Source: Paraburkholderia guartelaensis (lineage in GTDB: Bacteria; Pseudomonadota; Gammaproteobacteria; Burkholderiales; Burkholderiaceae). Taken from it: a DNA stretch of 64,000 bases. Shown here piece after piece: positions 25,871-35,556 of the stretch. Under the pieces are notes generated by a model that saw only the letters and a program-made list of their open reading frames with translations, was not told where the DNA came from and made no database searches. The stretch is from positions 124,001 to 188,000 of the forward strand of contig NZ_SMOD01000010.1 in assembly GCF_004353905.1 (NCBI RefSeq), given 5' to 3'. Position numbers and translations under genes: made by a program. The stretch's first letter is position 1; every line of letters begins with the position of its first letter.

Positions 25871-26461
25871 TCACAAACTCCCTCGTTCGCGGATCTGGGG
25901 CCACGCGAGTTTCATGTAGTAGAGCATCGACCAGATCGTGAGGAACGCCGCCACGTAGATGAGCCACGCGCCCCACACGCGCGAGTCGAACAGCGTCACG
26001 CCGCCGAGCGTGAGCGGCGCGTAAAACAGCAGCATGGGAATCGCGACCATCTGGCACGCAGTCTTGAACTTGCCGAGCGAATTGACGGCCACGCTCTTCG
26101 ACGCGCCGATCTGCGCCATCCACTCTCGCAGCGCCGAGATCGCGATCTCGCGTCCAACGATCACGAGCGCGATCACGGCGTCGAGCCGCTGCAGGTGCAC
26201 GAGCACGAGCAGCGCCGCGGTCACCATCAGCTTGTCCGCGACGGGGTCGAGGAATGCGCCGAACGACGAGGTCTGATTCCACTTGCGCGCGAGAAAGCCG
26301 TCGAACCAGTCGGTGAGCGCTGCCAGCACGAAGAGCAGCATCGCCAGCACGTTCTGCTGCATCGGGGAAAGCATCGTCTGCGGCAGATAGAACACGCCAA
26401 CCACGAGCGGAATCGCCAGGATCCGCAGCCAGGTCAGGAGAATCGGAATATTGAACGGCAT
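25871..26461 (-). CDS. pgsA: CDP-diacylglycerol--glycerol-3-phosphate 3-phosphatidyltransferase
   Basis: PgsA makes phosphatidylglycerophosphate, the committed step to phosphatidylglycerol and cardiolipin. The 196-residue membrane protein has the CDP-alcohol phosphotransferase signature spread over DWFDGFLARKWNQ and FGAFLDPVADK (pattern DG-AR-G-D-D) and several hydrophobic helices. The start MPFNIPILLTWLRI is typical. It lies 123 bp downstream of uvrC on the same strand; a uvrC-pgsA order is common in proteobacteria. Confidence 0.95.
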   Translation of the reverse strand: MPFNIPILLTWLRILAIPLVVGVFYLPQTMLSPMQQNVLAMLLFVLAALTDWFDGFLARKWNQTSSFGAFLDPVADKLMVTAALLVLVHLQRLDAVIALVIVGREIAISALREWMAQIGASKSVAVNSLGKFKTACQMVAIPMLLFYAPLTLGGVTLFDSRVWGAWLIYVAAFLTIWSMLYYMKLAWPQIRERGSL

Positions 26462-26584
26462 CGGCTGGCGCTATCTGTCGGGGGAGATGCAATTATGGGA
26501 GATGCAATTGTGCCGCGTCGCCGCACGTGCCACAAGCAACCGTAAGGAAAGGCCAGGCCGGACCTGGCCAACGAAGCCGCCGCA

Positions 26585-28810
26585 TCAGTGAAGCTGCTGG
26601 TAGATCTGCTCGGCGAGCGAGTGCGAGATGCCCTCCACGCTCGCCAGATCCTCGACGCTCGCCGCCATCACGCCGCGCAGGCCGCCAAAGCGCGCGAGCA
26701 GGCGCTGGCGACGCTTCGCCCCCACGCCCTCCAGTTCTTCGAGACGCGAAGTCTGACGCGTTTTGCCGCGCTTCGCGCGCATGCCCGTGATGGCGAAGCG
26801 GTGCGCCTCGTCGCGGATCTGCGCGACGAGCATGAGTGCGGCGCTCTCCTTGCCGAGTTCGAGCGGCGCGCGGCCATCGGCGAACACGAGCGTTTCGAGG
26901 CCGACCTTGCGGCCCTCGCCCTTCGCCACGCCTACCAGCATCGCCGGATCGAGACCCAGTTCGGTGAACACCTGGCGCGCGATCTCGACCTGCCCCTTGC
27001 CGCCGTCGATCAGCACGATGTTGGGCAGCATGCCGCCGGGCGTCGGCGCTTCGACTGTCTCGCTGGCCTCCACGGTTTCAGCCTCCGCATTCGGGTCGGC
27101 GGGATCGGGAGCCGGCACGGGCGGCGGAGGCGCCTCGCCGGCTTCGGCGCGCGCCGCCTGCGCGACCATCTTCTCGTAACGCCGCGTGAGCACCTGGCGC
27201 ATGGCGGCGTAGTCGTCGCCGGGCGTGATGCCGGTGATGTTGTAGCGCCGGTACTCGGCCGACTGCATCTTGTGATGGTGATAGACCACGCATGAGGCCT
27301 GCGTCGCCTCGCCCATCGTGTGGCTGATGTCGAAGCACTCGATGCGCAGATGCGCGAGATCGTCGAGTTCGAGCCCGAGCAGTTGCGCGAGCGTGCGCGT
27401 GCGGGCCTGCTGCGAGCCCTGCTCGGAAAGCAGCCGCGCGAGCGCGAGCCGCGCGTTCTGTTCGGCCATCGCAAGCCATGCGCGCTTTTGACCTTGCGGC
27501 TGACGCAGCACCGTGACCTTGTGCCCCGCCTGCTCGCTCAGCACGTCCACGAGTTCGCGGTTCGCGGGCGGATGGCTCACTACCAGCACGGGCGGCACGC
27601 GGTTGCCGAAGTAGTGCTGCGCGATGAAGGCGTCGAGCACTTCAGATTCGATGCCGATCTCGCGCTTTTTGCTCGAGTCCGCTTGCGGCTCGAGCGCGGG
27701 CGTGGCGGGTTCGGCATCGCTTGCCACGTCGTCATCATCGCCGGCAAGCTCGGCCGCGATGGCGAGCGGATCCGCTTCGAGCGCCGCATCGTCTTGTGCT
27801 TCGTCCGCCTGCGCTTCCTCGACGTAGTCCTCCACCGTCTTGCGCGCGAGTGTTGGCAGCGACTTCAGCGCGCTCGCAGCGACCACGGTCTCGCTATCGA
27901 TTTCCTCCGCGACGCCGCCCTCCTCGTCGGTCAGCGCGCGCTCCACATGCGTGGGGAAATAAGCCTTGTCACCCAGATGCCGGCCGCCGCGCACCATCGC
28001 GAGATTCACGCAGACGCGGCCGCCCAGCGCCACCACGGCAAGAATATCGACGTCGCTCTCGCTGCCCGTTTCGATCGCCTGCTGATGCAGCACGGTCGAA
28101 AGCGAACTCATCTGGTTGCGCACGGACGCCGCCTGCTCGAACTTCAACTCGGAGGCGAACGCGTGCATCTTCGTCTCCAGCTCCTTCATCACTTCGTTCT
28201 GACGGCCGAGCAAAAAGCGCGATGCGTTGTTCACGTCGCGCGCGTAATCCTCTTCGTTGATCGCAGCGACGCAAGGCGCCGTGCAGCGCCCGATCTGATG
28301 CAAGAGGCAAGGCCGCGTGCGGTTGTTGAACACCGAGTCCTCGCAGGTGCGCAACTGGAATACGCGCTGCAGGATCTGGATGCTCTCGCGCACCGCCGAA
28401 GCGCTCGGAAACGGCCCGAAGTACTGGTTGTTGCGGTCCACCGCGCCGCGGTAGTACGCCATGCGCGGGAACTTGTGCCCCGTGATCTTGAGAAACGGGT
28501 ACGACTTGTCGTCGCGAAAAAGGATGTTGTAGCGCGGCGTGAGCGCCTTGATGAGATTGTTCTCGAGCAGCAGCGCTTCGGCCTCGGAACGCGTGACCGT
28601 GGTTTCGATGCGCGCGATACGCGTGACCATCATCGCGATGCGCGGCGAAAGCTGCGTCTTGGTGAAGTAGCTCGACACGCGCTTTTTCAGGTCGCGCGCC
28701 TTGCCGACGTAGAGGACCGCGCCTTGCGCGTCGTAGTAGCGATACACGCCCGGCAGATGCGGCAGCTGCGCGAGCGCCTTTTTCGGGTCGAAAACGTCGG
28801 TGTCGGTCAT
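26585..28810 (-). CDS. uvrC: Excinuclease ABC subunit C
   Basis: UvrC makes both incisions in nucleotide excision repair. The 741-residue protein has the N-terminal GIY-YIG nuclease ([20 protein letters not shown]), a UVR domain (about residues 205-240), the RNase H-like second nuclease domain (around [18 protein letters not shown]) and C-terminal helix-hairpin-helix repeats ([16 protein letters not shown]). It is over 100 residues longer than E. coli UvrC because of two low-complexity insertions, an acidic one near 330-375 and an Ala/Pro/Glu-rich one near 560-595. Both are probably disordered and lineage-specific. Confidence 0.96.
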   Translation of the reverse strand: MTDTDVFDPKKALAQLPHLPGVYRYYDAQGAVLYVGKARDLKKRVSSYFTKTQLSPRIAMMVTRIARIETTVTRSEAEALLLENNLIKALTPRYNILFRDDKSYPFLKITGHKFPRMAYYRGAVDRNNQYFGPFPSASAVRESIQILQRVFQLRTCEDSVFNNRTRPCLLHQIGRCTAPCVAAINEEDYARDVNNASRFLLGRQNEVMKELETKMHAFASELKFEQAASVRNQMSSLSTVLHQQAIETGSESDVDILAVVALGGRVCVNLAMVRGGRHLGDKAYFPTHVERALTDEEGGVAEEIDSETVVAASALKSLPTLARKTVEDYVEEAQADEAQDDAALEADPLAIAAELAGDDDDVASDAEPATPALEPQADSSKKREIGIESEVLDAFIAQHYFGNRVPPVLVVSHPPANRELVDVLSEQAGHKVTVLRQPQGQKRAWLAMAEQNARLALARLLSEQGSQQARTRTLAQLLGLELDDLAHLRIECFDISHTMGEATQASCVVYHHHKMQSAEYRRYNITGITPGDDYAAMRQVLTRRYEKMVAQAARAEAGEAPPPPVPAPDPADPNAEAETVEASETVEAPTPGGMLPNIVLIDGGKGQVEIARQVFTELGLDPAMLVGVAKGEGRKVGLETLVFADGRAPLELGKESAALMLVAQIRDEAHRFAITGMRAKRGKTRQTSRLEELEGVGAKRRQRLLARFGGLRGVMAASVEDLASVEGISHSLAEQIYQQLH

Positions 28811-29011
28811 CCAGTTTCGGGGACGGGCGGTGCGTCGAGAGAGGTGAGACGTTGCTAAGCGCGCCGCCGTCGCGACGCGTTCATGGCTGTGTCCTAGAAT
28901 CGCAAGTTTAGATCATTCCATGCCGCCCGGAACCTGCGCCGAACTTGCCGGCCGGGCGTTCTGCGCCCGCTTGCGGCATGGCGCTCATGATTCCCCGCCT
29001 CGCACGTACCC

Positions 29012-30196
29012 ATGACAAAAGCCCACACTCCTGCAGCCGCCAGCGATAGCGCCATTGCCTGTGACCTCTTTTGCGCGGTCATCGACAATTTCGGCGACAT
29101 CGGCGTGTGCTGGCGGCTCGCGCGCCAGCTCGCGCACGAGCACGGCTGGCAGGTGCGCCTCTTCGTCGACGATTTGCACGCGTTTCAGAAGCTCTGCCCC
29201 GCGCTCGACCCGAGCCGCGCCACGCAATCGGTCGAAGGCGTACTCGTTGAGCACTGGCACGCGCCGGAGCATGCGGGCGACACGCTGCAGATCGCCGATG
29301 TCGTGATCGAGGCGTTCGCGTGCGAGCTGCCGGGCGTCTACGTCGCGGCGATGGCCGAGCGTGCGCGCAAGCCCGTCTGGCTCAACCTCGAATATCTGAG
29401 CGCCGAGGACTGGGTGGCCGACTTCCATCTGCGCCCCTCGCCTCACCCGCGCTACGCGCTCGCCAAGCACTTCTTCTTTCCCGGCCTCGGGCCCGGCACG
29501 GGGGGCGTGCTCAAGGAGCGCACGCTCGACGCCGCGCGCGCGGATTTCGAGCGCTCGCCCGACGAGCGCGCCGCATGGTGGCAGCGCGCCACGGGCGTGC
29601 CGCTCCCCGGGCCGGAAGCCACCGTGATCTCGCTCTTCGCCTATGAGAACCCCGCCGTCGACCCGCTGCTGGAGCAATGGCGCGACGGCGCGAAGCCGGT
29701 GGTCCTGCTCGTGCCCGAGGGCCGCATCTCTGGCGCGCTCGCGCGCTTTTTCGGGGAGCCGGCGTTCGGGGCAGGCTCGCAGGCCACACGCGGCGCGCTG
29801 CGCGCGCACGCGCTGGCGTTCACCGAGCAGCGCGGTTACGACCCTCTGCTCTGGGCGAGCGACCTGAACTTCGTGCGCGGCGAGGACTCGTTCGTGCGCG
29901 CGCAATGGGCCGCACGACCGTTTGTGTGGCACATCTACCCGCAAGCCGACGACGCCCATCTGCCGAAGCTCGACGCCGCGCTCGCGCACTACGGCCGCAC
30001 GTTGCCGAAGGCGCCGCGCGCCGCGCTCGAACGCTTCTGGCATGCGTGGAATGGCCGCGGCACGCCGGACTGGGACGATTTTGCGCAGCATCTGCCCGTC
30101 TACACGGCGCGTGCAAACGCCTGGGCCGCCGAACTGGGGCAGGTTGGCGATCTCGCCGGAAATCTCGCCGAGTTCGCAAAAAGTCAGTTAAAATAA
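29012..30196 (+). CDS. earP: EF-P arginine rhamnosyltransferase EarP
   Basis: EarP (formerly DUF2331) transfers rhamnose from dTDP-rhamnose to Arg32 of elongation factor P, activating it for synthesis of polyproline stretches. The 394-residue GT-B protein shows the diagnostic CAVIDNFGDIGVCWRLARQL with the catalytic Asp region (around residues 24-32) and the donor-site motif FVRGEDSFVRAQWA with FVWHIYPQ. The target gene efp follows directly, 171 bp downstream. Confidence 0.95.
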   Translation: MTKAHTPAAASDSAIACDLFCAVIDNFGDIGVCWRLARQLAHEHGWQVRLFVDDLHAFQKLCPALDPSRATQSVEGVLVEHWHAPEHAGDTLQIADVVIEAFACELPGVYVAAMAERARKPVWLNLEYLSAEDWVADFHLRPSPHPRYALAKHFFFPGLGPGTGGVLKERTLDAARADFERSPDERAAWWQRATGVPLPGPEATVISLFAYENPAVDPLLEQWRDGAKPVVLLVPEGRISGALARFFGEPAFGAGSQATRGALRAHALAFTEQRGYDPLLWASDLNFVRGEDSFVRAQWAARPFVWHIYPQADDAHLPKLDAALAHYGRTLPKAPRAALERFWHAWNGRGTPDWDDFAQHLPVYTARANAWAAELGQVGDLAGNLAEFAKSQLK

Positions 30197-30237
30197 GCGG
30201 TTATCCGACGGCAGCCGTCTCAAGCGCTTCGAGTTTC

Positions 30238-30272
30238 GCGACCCTCTTCGTGCATGCATGAAAGAGGGTCGC
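30238..30272 (+). other. Perfect 11-bp hairpin in the earP-efp intergenic region
   Basis: GCGACCCTCTT (30238-30248) pairs with AAGAGGGTCGC (30262-30272) around a 13-nt loop that itself contains the palindrome TGCATGCA. No U-run follows. It lies about 95 nt before the efp start. Confidence 0.6.
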
Positions 30273-30367
30273 AGCAACTACACCAGCATCATCAACCGAA
30301 TCCGCTTGCGACGTTTGCCGTCGAGCACACTCGAAGCTACTCAATCTGGACAGGACAGTTTTTTACT

Positions 30368-30925
30368 ATGAAGACCGCACAGGAACTCCGCGTCGGCAAC
30401 GTCGTGATGATCGGTAACGACGCAATGGTCGTGCAGAAGGCCGAATACAACAAATCGGGCCGCAACTCCGCCGTCGTGAAGATGAAGTTCAAGAACCTGC
30501 TGACCGGCGCGGGCATGGAAACCGTGTACAAGGCGGACGACAAGTTCGACGTCGTCGTGCTGGATCGCAAGGAAGTGACGTACTCGTACTTCGCCGACCC
30601 GATGTACGTGTTCATGGACGCCGACTACAACCAGTTCGAAGTCGAAGGCGAGATGATGGGCGACGCCCTGAACTACCTCGAAGACGGCATGGCCTGCGAA
30701 GTCGTGTTCTACAACGAGAAGGCCATTTCGGTCGAACTGCCGACCGTGCTGGTGCGCGAGATCATCTACACGGAACCGGCCGTCAAGGGCGACACGTCGT
30801 CGGGCAAGGTCCTGAAGACCGCCAAGCTGAACACCGGCTTCGAACTGCAAGTGCCGCTCTTCTGCAACATCGGCGACAAGATCGAAATCGACACGCGTAC
30901 GAACGAGTACCGCAGCCGCGCTTAA
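30368..30925 (+). CDS. efp: Elongation factor P
   Basis: EF-P binds between the P and E sites and relieves ribosome stalling at consecutive prolines. The 185-residue product has three OB-like domains. Domain I carries Arg32 at the tip of the loop [13 protein letters not shown], the residue modified by EarP; species using the lysine pathway have Lys there. The ATG at 30368 gives [12 protein letters not shown]. The frame runs open further upstream but without EF-P similarity. A terminator follows at 31001. Confidence 0.97.
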   Translation: MKTAQELRVGNVVMIGNDAMVVQKAEYNKSGRNSAVVKMKFKNLLTGAGMETVYKADDKFDVVVLDRKEVTYSYFADPMYVFMDADYNQFEVEGEMMGDALNYLEDGMACEVVFYNEKAISVELPTVLVREIIYTEPAVKGDTSSGKVLKTAKLNTGFELQVPLFCNIGDKIEIDTRTNEYRSRA

Positions 30926-31000
30926 AAGCTGCCTGAAGGCAGCGTCAGGCCAAAAGGCGCCTGCCCCTGCCCCAGCGGCAAAAGGTGGACACCGCTATGA

Positions 31001-31032
31001 AAGCGCCCCCTCGGGGCGCTTTTTCTTTTTTT
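31001..31032 (+). terminator. Rho-independent terminator after efp
   Basis: A 9-bp perfect stem AAGCGCCCC/GGGGCGCTT with a 3-nt loop and a T-rich tail, 75 nt past the efp stop. Confidence 0.9.
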
Positions 31033-31229
31033 GCCGAACGTGTATGTTTGAGAGTGCTACGGAAAACCTTACCGGTTATGCGCAACGAATTGCATGCTTG
31101 CCGTCTTCAGCGGGCAAGCAGCGAGCAAGCGCGGCGCGCACCGGTCAGAGTGACTCCCGCGGCACGGTTTCTGCTGTGGGGTGAGAGGGCATGCGTTCCA
31201 TACTCTTTCCCCTTATCAGGAGAAACACA

Positions 31230-31439
31230 ATGAATAACGACATTGCCGAAGGCAAGTGGAAACAGTTGATCGGCAAGGCCAAAGCGGCATGGGGCGAGTT
31301 GACGGATGACGAACTCGCAAAGGCCGAAGGCCGCGCAGATCGGCTCGCCGGGCTTATCCAGGAACGTTACGGCAAGACGCGTGACGAGGCAGAACTGGAA
31401 GTGCGCCGCTGGTTCGACGCACACCGGCCGCGCGACTGA
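31230..31439 (+). CDS. CsbD family stress-response protein
   Basis: A 69-residue hydrophilic helical protein with the CsbD signature: NNDIAEGKWKQLIGKAKAAWG, LTDDELAKAEGRADRLAGLIQERYGKT and a final EVRRWF. CsbD-like proteins are often induced by general stress; their activity is unknown. The ATG at 31230 is chosen because AGGAGA lies 7 nt upstream; 13 more residues could be added upstream but do not match the family. It probably has its own promoter, since the efp terminator precedes it. Confidence 0.88.
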   Translation: MNNDIAEGKWKQLIGKAKAAWGELTDDELAKAEGRADRLAGLIQERYGKTRDEAELEVRRWFDAHRPRD

Positions 31440-31775
31440 CGTACCGTCCACGGCATGGCCGGTACGGCCGTCGCCCACTTGCAGGCAAACAGGGGGTTGC
31501 ACGCATGCCAAAGCGCCTGGCGCTTCGGGCTTGCGTTGCTGCTCGGCCCCGCCGGCGGTTCACTGCCCGGCAACGCCGTCGCGCCCCCGTTCTGGCGCAG
31601 CACAACTGGGAGGACCGGAACTGAACACCCTGCTACGAGACATCTCCGTGATCTCGGTGAAATCTTTCGCATCGTGCCGCGCTCCCGCGCGCCGCGCGGC
31701 TGCCTGCCGGGGCGCACGCGCTACCCGCGCGCGCAGCGCCGGCGCGACTGCGCTCATCCGTAAGCCGCTACCGCC
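31440..31775. other. 336-bp intergenic region before the response regulator gene
   Basis: No gene, terminator or clear promoter can be defended here. I looked for a sigma54 -24/-12 element and found only a misspaced TGGC...TTGC near 31515-31535. Confidence 0.5.
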
Positions 31776-33161
31776 ATGCCACACGCCCTGATTGTCGAAG
31801 ACGATCCCAATAGCCTGTCAGGTCTCTCTGCGATCCTGTCGGCCGACGGGTTCTCCGTCGACACCGCCGCCACACTCGCCGAAGCGCGCGCCGCACTTGC
31901 GCGCTTCATCCCCGACGTCGTACTCGTCGACCTGAACCTGCCCGACGGCGGCGGCCTCGAGTTGCTGCCGCATTTGCCCGCGCAGCCGCCAGGCGGCGCG
32001 CTGCCGGTGATCGTGATGACCGGCAACGCCACGGTCGAAAGCGCGATCGAAGGCCTGCGCCACGGCATCTGGGACTATCTGCTCAAGCCCGTCAACATTC
32101 CGCGCCTGCGCAGCCTGCTCGCGCGCATTCCGCGTCCCTACGAGCTGACCGAGGAGGTCAGCGCGCTGCGCGCGACACTGCGCAAGATGGGCCACTTCGG
32201 GCCGATGCTCGGCCGCAGCAGCGCGATCCAGCATGTCTACGACACGCTCGAACAGCTCGCGCCCACCGAAGCGGCGCTGCTCGTGCACGGCGAAGCCGGC
32301 ACAGGCAAGGAAGTCGCCGCGCGCACGCTGCACCAGCTGAGCCGCCGCCGCAAGGGGCCGTTCATCGTGTGCGACGCGCGTTCGCTCGTGGCCGAGGCGG
32401 CCGCGGGCCGGCCGCTTGCGAGCGTGCTGTTCGGCCACGAGCGCGGTGCGTTCACGGGTGCGGAACAGCGCGAGCCGGGTCTCGTCGATCAGGCGAGCGG
32501 CGGCACGCTCTTCATCGACGAACTGACCGATCTGCCGCGCGAGCAGCAGGAAACGCTGCTGCGCGCGCTCGATTCGCAGACCTTCATGCGCGTGGGCGGC
32601 AACAGCGAGGTGGGCACCGATTTCCGCCTGATCGCGGCAACCCGTGCGGTACCGCGCGAAGCCGTCCAGCAGGGCGCGCTGCACGACGATCTGTGGCTGC
32701 GCCTCGATGCCGCGGCGATCCAGTTGCCGCCGCTGCGAGAGCGCGACGACGACGCCGCCCTGCTCGCGCTCGCGTGCATCGACGAACTCAATCAGGAAGC
32801 CCAGGCGCACGGTCTGGCCGGCGCGACGCGGCTCGTCGCGCCCTCGTTCATCCGCGAGTGCCTCGCATATGACTGGCCCGGCAATGTACGCGAACTGCAC
32901 GAGCGCGTGAGGCGCGCGTGGCACGCCTCGGGCGAGGTGCTCGAAACGCTGCAGGCCGAGGAAAGCAGCGGCGCGGGCCCGCGCGAGATGAACGGAGGCC
33001 GCGTGCAGGTCACCGTGGGCACGCCGCTCGCCGACGTGGAGGAAATGCTGATCCGCGCGACGCTCGACGCCGTGGGCGGCACGCGGCACCGCGCCGCGTC
33101 GCTGCTCGGCATCAGCCCCAAGACGCTCTACAACAAGCTGCAGCGCATGCGGCTGAACTAA
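31776..33161 (+). CDS. Sigma54-type response regulator (receiver, AAA+, Fis HTH), orphan
   Basis: A 461-residue NtrC-class activator. The receiver domain (about 1-120) has the acidic pocket EDD and phospho-acceptor Asp52 in LVDLNLPDGG. The AAA+ domain (about 145-370) has Walker A GEAGTGKE, the sigma54-contact loop GAFTGA and Walker B GTLFIDELTDL. A Fis-type helix-turn-helix (about 420-458) ends the protein. The intact GAFTGA supports true sigma54 activation. No histidine kinase is adjacent, so its partner must be elsewhere. The target is unknown. Confidence 0.92.
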   Translation: MPHALIVEDDPNSLSGLSAILSADGFSVDTAATLAEARAALARFIPDVVLVDLNLPDGGGLELLPHLPAQPPGGALPVIVMTGNATVESAIEGLRHGIWDYLLKPVNIPRLRSLLARIPRPYELTEEVSALRATLRKMGHFGPMLGRSSAIQHVYDTLEQLAPTEAALLVHGEAGTGKEVAARTLHQLSRRRKGPFIVCDARSLVAEAAAGRPLASVLFGHERGAFTGAEQREPGLVDQASGGTLFIDELTDLPREQQETLLRALDSQTFMRVGGNSEVGTDFRLIAATRAVPREAVQQGALHDDLWLRLDAAAIQLPPLRERDDDAALLALACIDELNQEAQAHGLAGATRLVAPSFIRECLAYDWPGNVRELHERVRRAWHASGEVLETLQAEESSGAGPREMNGGRVQVTVGTPLADVEEMLIRATLDAVGGTRHRAASLLGISPKTLYNKLQRMRLN

Positions 33162-33185
33162 ACCCGCATCGCTCACGCACGTTGT

Positions 33186-33225
33186 AAAAAGGGCTGCCCT
33201 TCGTTTCCGAAGGACAGCCTTTTTT
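33186..33225 (+). terminator. Terminator between the response regulator and nagZ
   Basis: A long stem (AAAAAGGGCTGCCCTTCG-like arms with one C-A mismatch, which becomes G-U on the minus strand) with a 4-nt loop, and T-runs on both sides. It is probably shared by the two convergent genes. Confidence 0.8.
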
Positions 33226-33252
33226 CATTGCACCGATGCGGCAATCAGGGCG

Positions 33253-34293
33253 TCAGGGCAGCACGCTGCGCAGTAATGCCTGCGCCTCGATGTACCCCGG
33301 GTCCGCCACCATCCTGTCCCAGCGCTGCGGCTTGCCGCGCGCGCGCATGCGCCTGATGCGCAGGCCCGAAGCCTTGGCCGCGCGGCGCGGCTCCATGGTG
33401 CGCAACGCGTCGAGCACCTTTTCGGCCTCGTGCGGCTGATTGCAGATCAGCACCATGTCGCAGCCCGCTTCGAGCGCGGCGCGCGCGCCTTCGGTGAGCG
33501 TACCGCCCTGGCGTGCGGCCTCCATCGAGAGGTCGTCGCTAAAGATCGCGCCCGTGAAGCGCAGCCGCTTGCGCAGCACTTCCTCGACCCAGGTGCGCGA
33601 AAAGCCCGCGGGCTTCGAATCGACCTTCGGATAAATCACGTGCCCCGGCATCACGGCCGTGAGCGACAGACCGAGCCAGTCGTAAGGCTGCGCATCTTCG
33701 CCGAGGATCGCTTCGAGCGGACGCTCGTCGACGGGCACCGCGACGTGCGAGTCCGCCGTCGCGAAGCCATGACCCGGGAAATGCTTGCCGCAATTGGCCA
33801 TGCCGGCGAGCGAAAGCCCGTGATTGAGGCTCTTGGCGAGCAGCGTGACGACGCGCGGATCGCGATGGAACGCGCGATCGCCCACCACCTTCGACTGGCC
33901 GTAGCCGAGATCGAGCACCGGCGTGAACGAGAGATCGATGCCGCACGCGCGCAGCTCGCTCGCGAGGATGTAGCCCACTGCCGTCGCGAGCTTGGTGGCG
34001 AGCAGCACGTCCTTGTCCCACAACGCGCCGAGGCGCCCCATGGCGGGCAGTACCGTGAAGCCGTCGGTGCGAAAGCGCTGCACGCGGCCGCCTTCATGGT
34101 CGACGGCGATCAGCAGGTCCTCGCGCACCGAGCGGATGGCGTCGGTCAGCGCGACGAGCTGCGCGCGGTTTTCGTAGTGGCGCGCGAACAGGATCACGCC
34201 GCCCGTCATCGGGTGCGCGAGGCGGCGCACGTCGTCGTCGTTCAGCGTGGTGCCGACCACGTCGAGCATTACTGGCCCGGGATTATTCTTCAT
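33253..34293 (-). CDS. nagZ: Beta-N-acetylhexosaminidase NagZ
   Basis: NagZ (GH3) removes N-acetylglucosamine from anhydro-muropeptides in the cytoplasm during cell wall recycling. In some species its products induce AmpC beta-lactamase. The 346-residue product has GGVILFARH, AVDHEGGRVQRF, the GKHFPGHGFATADSH loop with the catalytic His/Asp dyad, and the nucleophile in FSDDLSMEAA. The ATG at 34293 is chosen to match the usual MK-PGPVMLDVVG start; 11 more residues are possible upstream. It is last of a long minus-strand cluster, after acpS. Confidence 0.95.
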   Translation of the reverse strand: MKNNPGPVMLDVVGTTLNDDDVRRLAHPMTGGVILFARHYENRAQLVALTDAIRSVREDLLIAVDHEGGRVQRFRTDGFTVLPAMGRLGALWDKDVLLATKLATAVGYILASELRACGIDLSFTPVLDLGYGQSKVVGDRAFHRDPRVVTLLAKSLNHGLSLAGMANCGKHFPGHGFATADSHVAVPVDERPLEAILGEDAQPYDWLGLSLTAVMPGHVIYPKVDSKPAGFSRTWVEEVLRKRLRFTGAIFSDDLSMEAARQGGTLTEGARAALEAGCDMVLICNQPHEAEKVLDALRTMEPRRAAKASGLRIRRMRARGKPQRWDRMVADPGYIEAQALLRSVLP

Positions 34294-34337
34294 CGATGAG
34301 TTTTGCGTAGATGCCGCGCGACGCACGGCGATAGATA

Positions 34338-34736
34338 TCAGCCGTTGATTTCCGCAACCACGAACGACACCGCGTAGTCATGCTCGTCGGTGATGCTCAC
34401 GCGCGCCGTGATACCGCGTTCGTCGAGCCACCGCGCGAGTTCGCCCGAAGCGACGATCACCGGACGGCCGCCCGGCTCGTTGAGGGTCTGCATGGCGCGC
34501 CAGGTCATCGGCATGCGCATGCCGAGGCCGATCGCTTTCGAGAACGCCTCTTTCGCGGAGAACCGCGTGCACAGATACGCGAGACCCCGCGCCGCCGAGC
34601 GCGCCTTGCGCGCCTCATAGACGGCGAGTTCGTCCGGGCCGAGCACGCGCGGCGCGAAGCGCCCGTTGGTGCGCTCCATGACCGCCGCCACGCGGCTCAC
34701 CTGGATGATGTCGGTGCCGATACCGTAGATCGCCAT
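34338..34736 (-). CDS. acpS: Holo-[acyl-carrier-protein] synthase
   Basis: AcpS transfers 4'-phosphopantetheine from CoA to Ser37 of AcpP, whose gene lies 13 kb upstream in the same cluster. The 132-residue product shows [14 protein letters not shown] (metal-binding Asp) and [15 protein letters not shown], the two family signatures. The ATG at 34736 gives the usual [10 protein letters not shown] start. It stands between pdxJ and nagZ, a conserved proteobacterial order. Confidence 0.95.
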   Translation of the reverse strand: MAIYGIGTDIIQVSRVAAVMERTNGRFAPRVLGPDELAVYEARKARSAARGLAYLCTRFSAKEAFSKAIGLGMRMPMTWRAMQTLNEPGGRPVIVASGELARWLDERGITARVSITDEHDYAVSFVVAEING

Positions 34737-34791
34737 GAGACTCCCGTCGATGTCTGTCGATTGCGCGCGGCGCGATGGCGCGGGGTAGCAG

Positions 34792-35556
34792 TCAGCCGCG
34801 TGTGCCGAGGCGCGCCGCAACCATGATCGCCTTCATTTCGCGCACCGCGTTTTCCCAGCCCGCGAAAATTGCGTGCGCAACGATCGCGTGGCCGATGTTC
34901 AGCTCGACGATGCCGTCGATGGCCGCGATCTGCTGCACGTTCGTGTAGTGCAGACCGTGGCCGGCGTTCACCTTCAGTCCGAGGCTGTTGCCGCAGTTCA
35001 CGCCGGTGACCACGCGCTCGTATTCGCGCTCCTGTTCGCCGGCGTCGTGCGCTTCGGCGTAGCGGCCCGTGTGCAGCTCGATCACGGGCGCGCCCGTTTC
35101 GTGCGCCGCACGGATCTGCGTTTCGTCCGGGTCGATGAAGAGCGAGACGCGGCAGCCCGCATCGGCAAGCTGACGGCAGGCGGCGGCAACGGCGTCGAAG
35201 TGGCCCGCGACGTCGAGGCCGCCTTCGGTCGTCAGCTCAGCGCGCTTTTCGGGCACGAGGCAAACGTCGTGCGGCTTGATCTCGCACGCGATGTCGAGCA
35301 TCTCGGCTGTCACCGCGCATTCGAGGTTCATGCGCGTTTTCAGCTGCGGGCGCAGCGCGCGCACGTCAGCGTCGACGATATGGCGGCGATCCTCGCGCAG
35401 GTGCAGCGTGATCGCGTCTGCGCCCGCCTCTTCGGCGAGAAGCGCCGCGCGGATCGGATCGGGATAAGCGGTGCCGCGCGCGTTGCGCAGCGTGGCGACG
35501 TGGTCGATGTTCACACCGAGGTCGATCACGTTGGGCGAAGTGAGAAAGAAGCTCAT
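34792..35556 (-). CDS. pdxJ: Pyridoxine 5'-phosphate synthase PdxJ
   Basis: PdxJ condenses 1-deoxyxylulose-5-phosphate with 3-amino-2-oxopropyl phosphate to form vitamin B6 phosphate. The 254-residue TIM barrel has the expected [17 protein letters not shown] start, [12 protein letters not shown], and the C-terminal [12 protein letters not shown] and [10 protein letters not shown] motifs. The ATG at 35556 overlaps the recO stop as ATGA, giving translational coupling. A longer upstream frame exists but runs inside recO. Confidence 0.96.
   Translation of the reverse strand: MSFFLTSPNVIDLGVNIDHVATLRNARGTAYPDPIRAALLAEEAGADAITLHLREDRRHIVDADVRALRPQLKTRMNLECAVTAEMLDIACEIKPHDVCLVPEKRAELTTEGGLDVAGHFDAVAAACRQLADAGCRVSLFIDPDETQIRAAHETGAPVIELHTGRYAEAHDAGEQEREYERVVTGVNCGNSLGLKVNAGHGLHYTNVQQIAAIDGIVELNIGHAIVAHAIFAGWENAVREMKAIMVAARLGTRG

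Noticed and set aside
31515-31535. A sigma54-like TGGC...TTGC element before the NtrC-type gene
   Set aside because: The GG-to-GC distance is two bases too long for a functional -24/-12 promoter.
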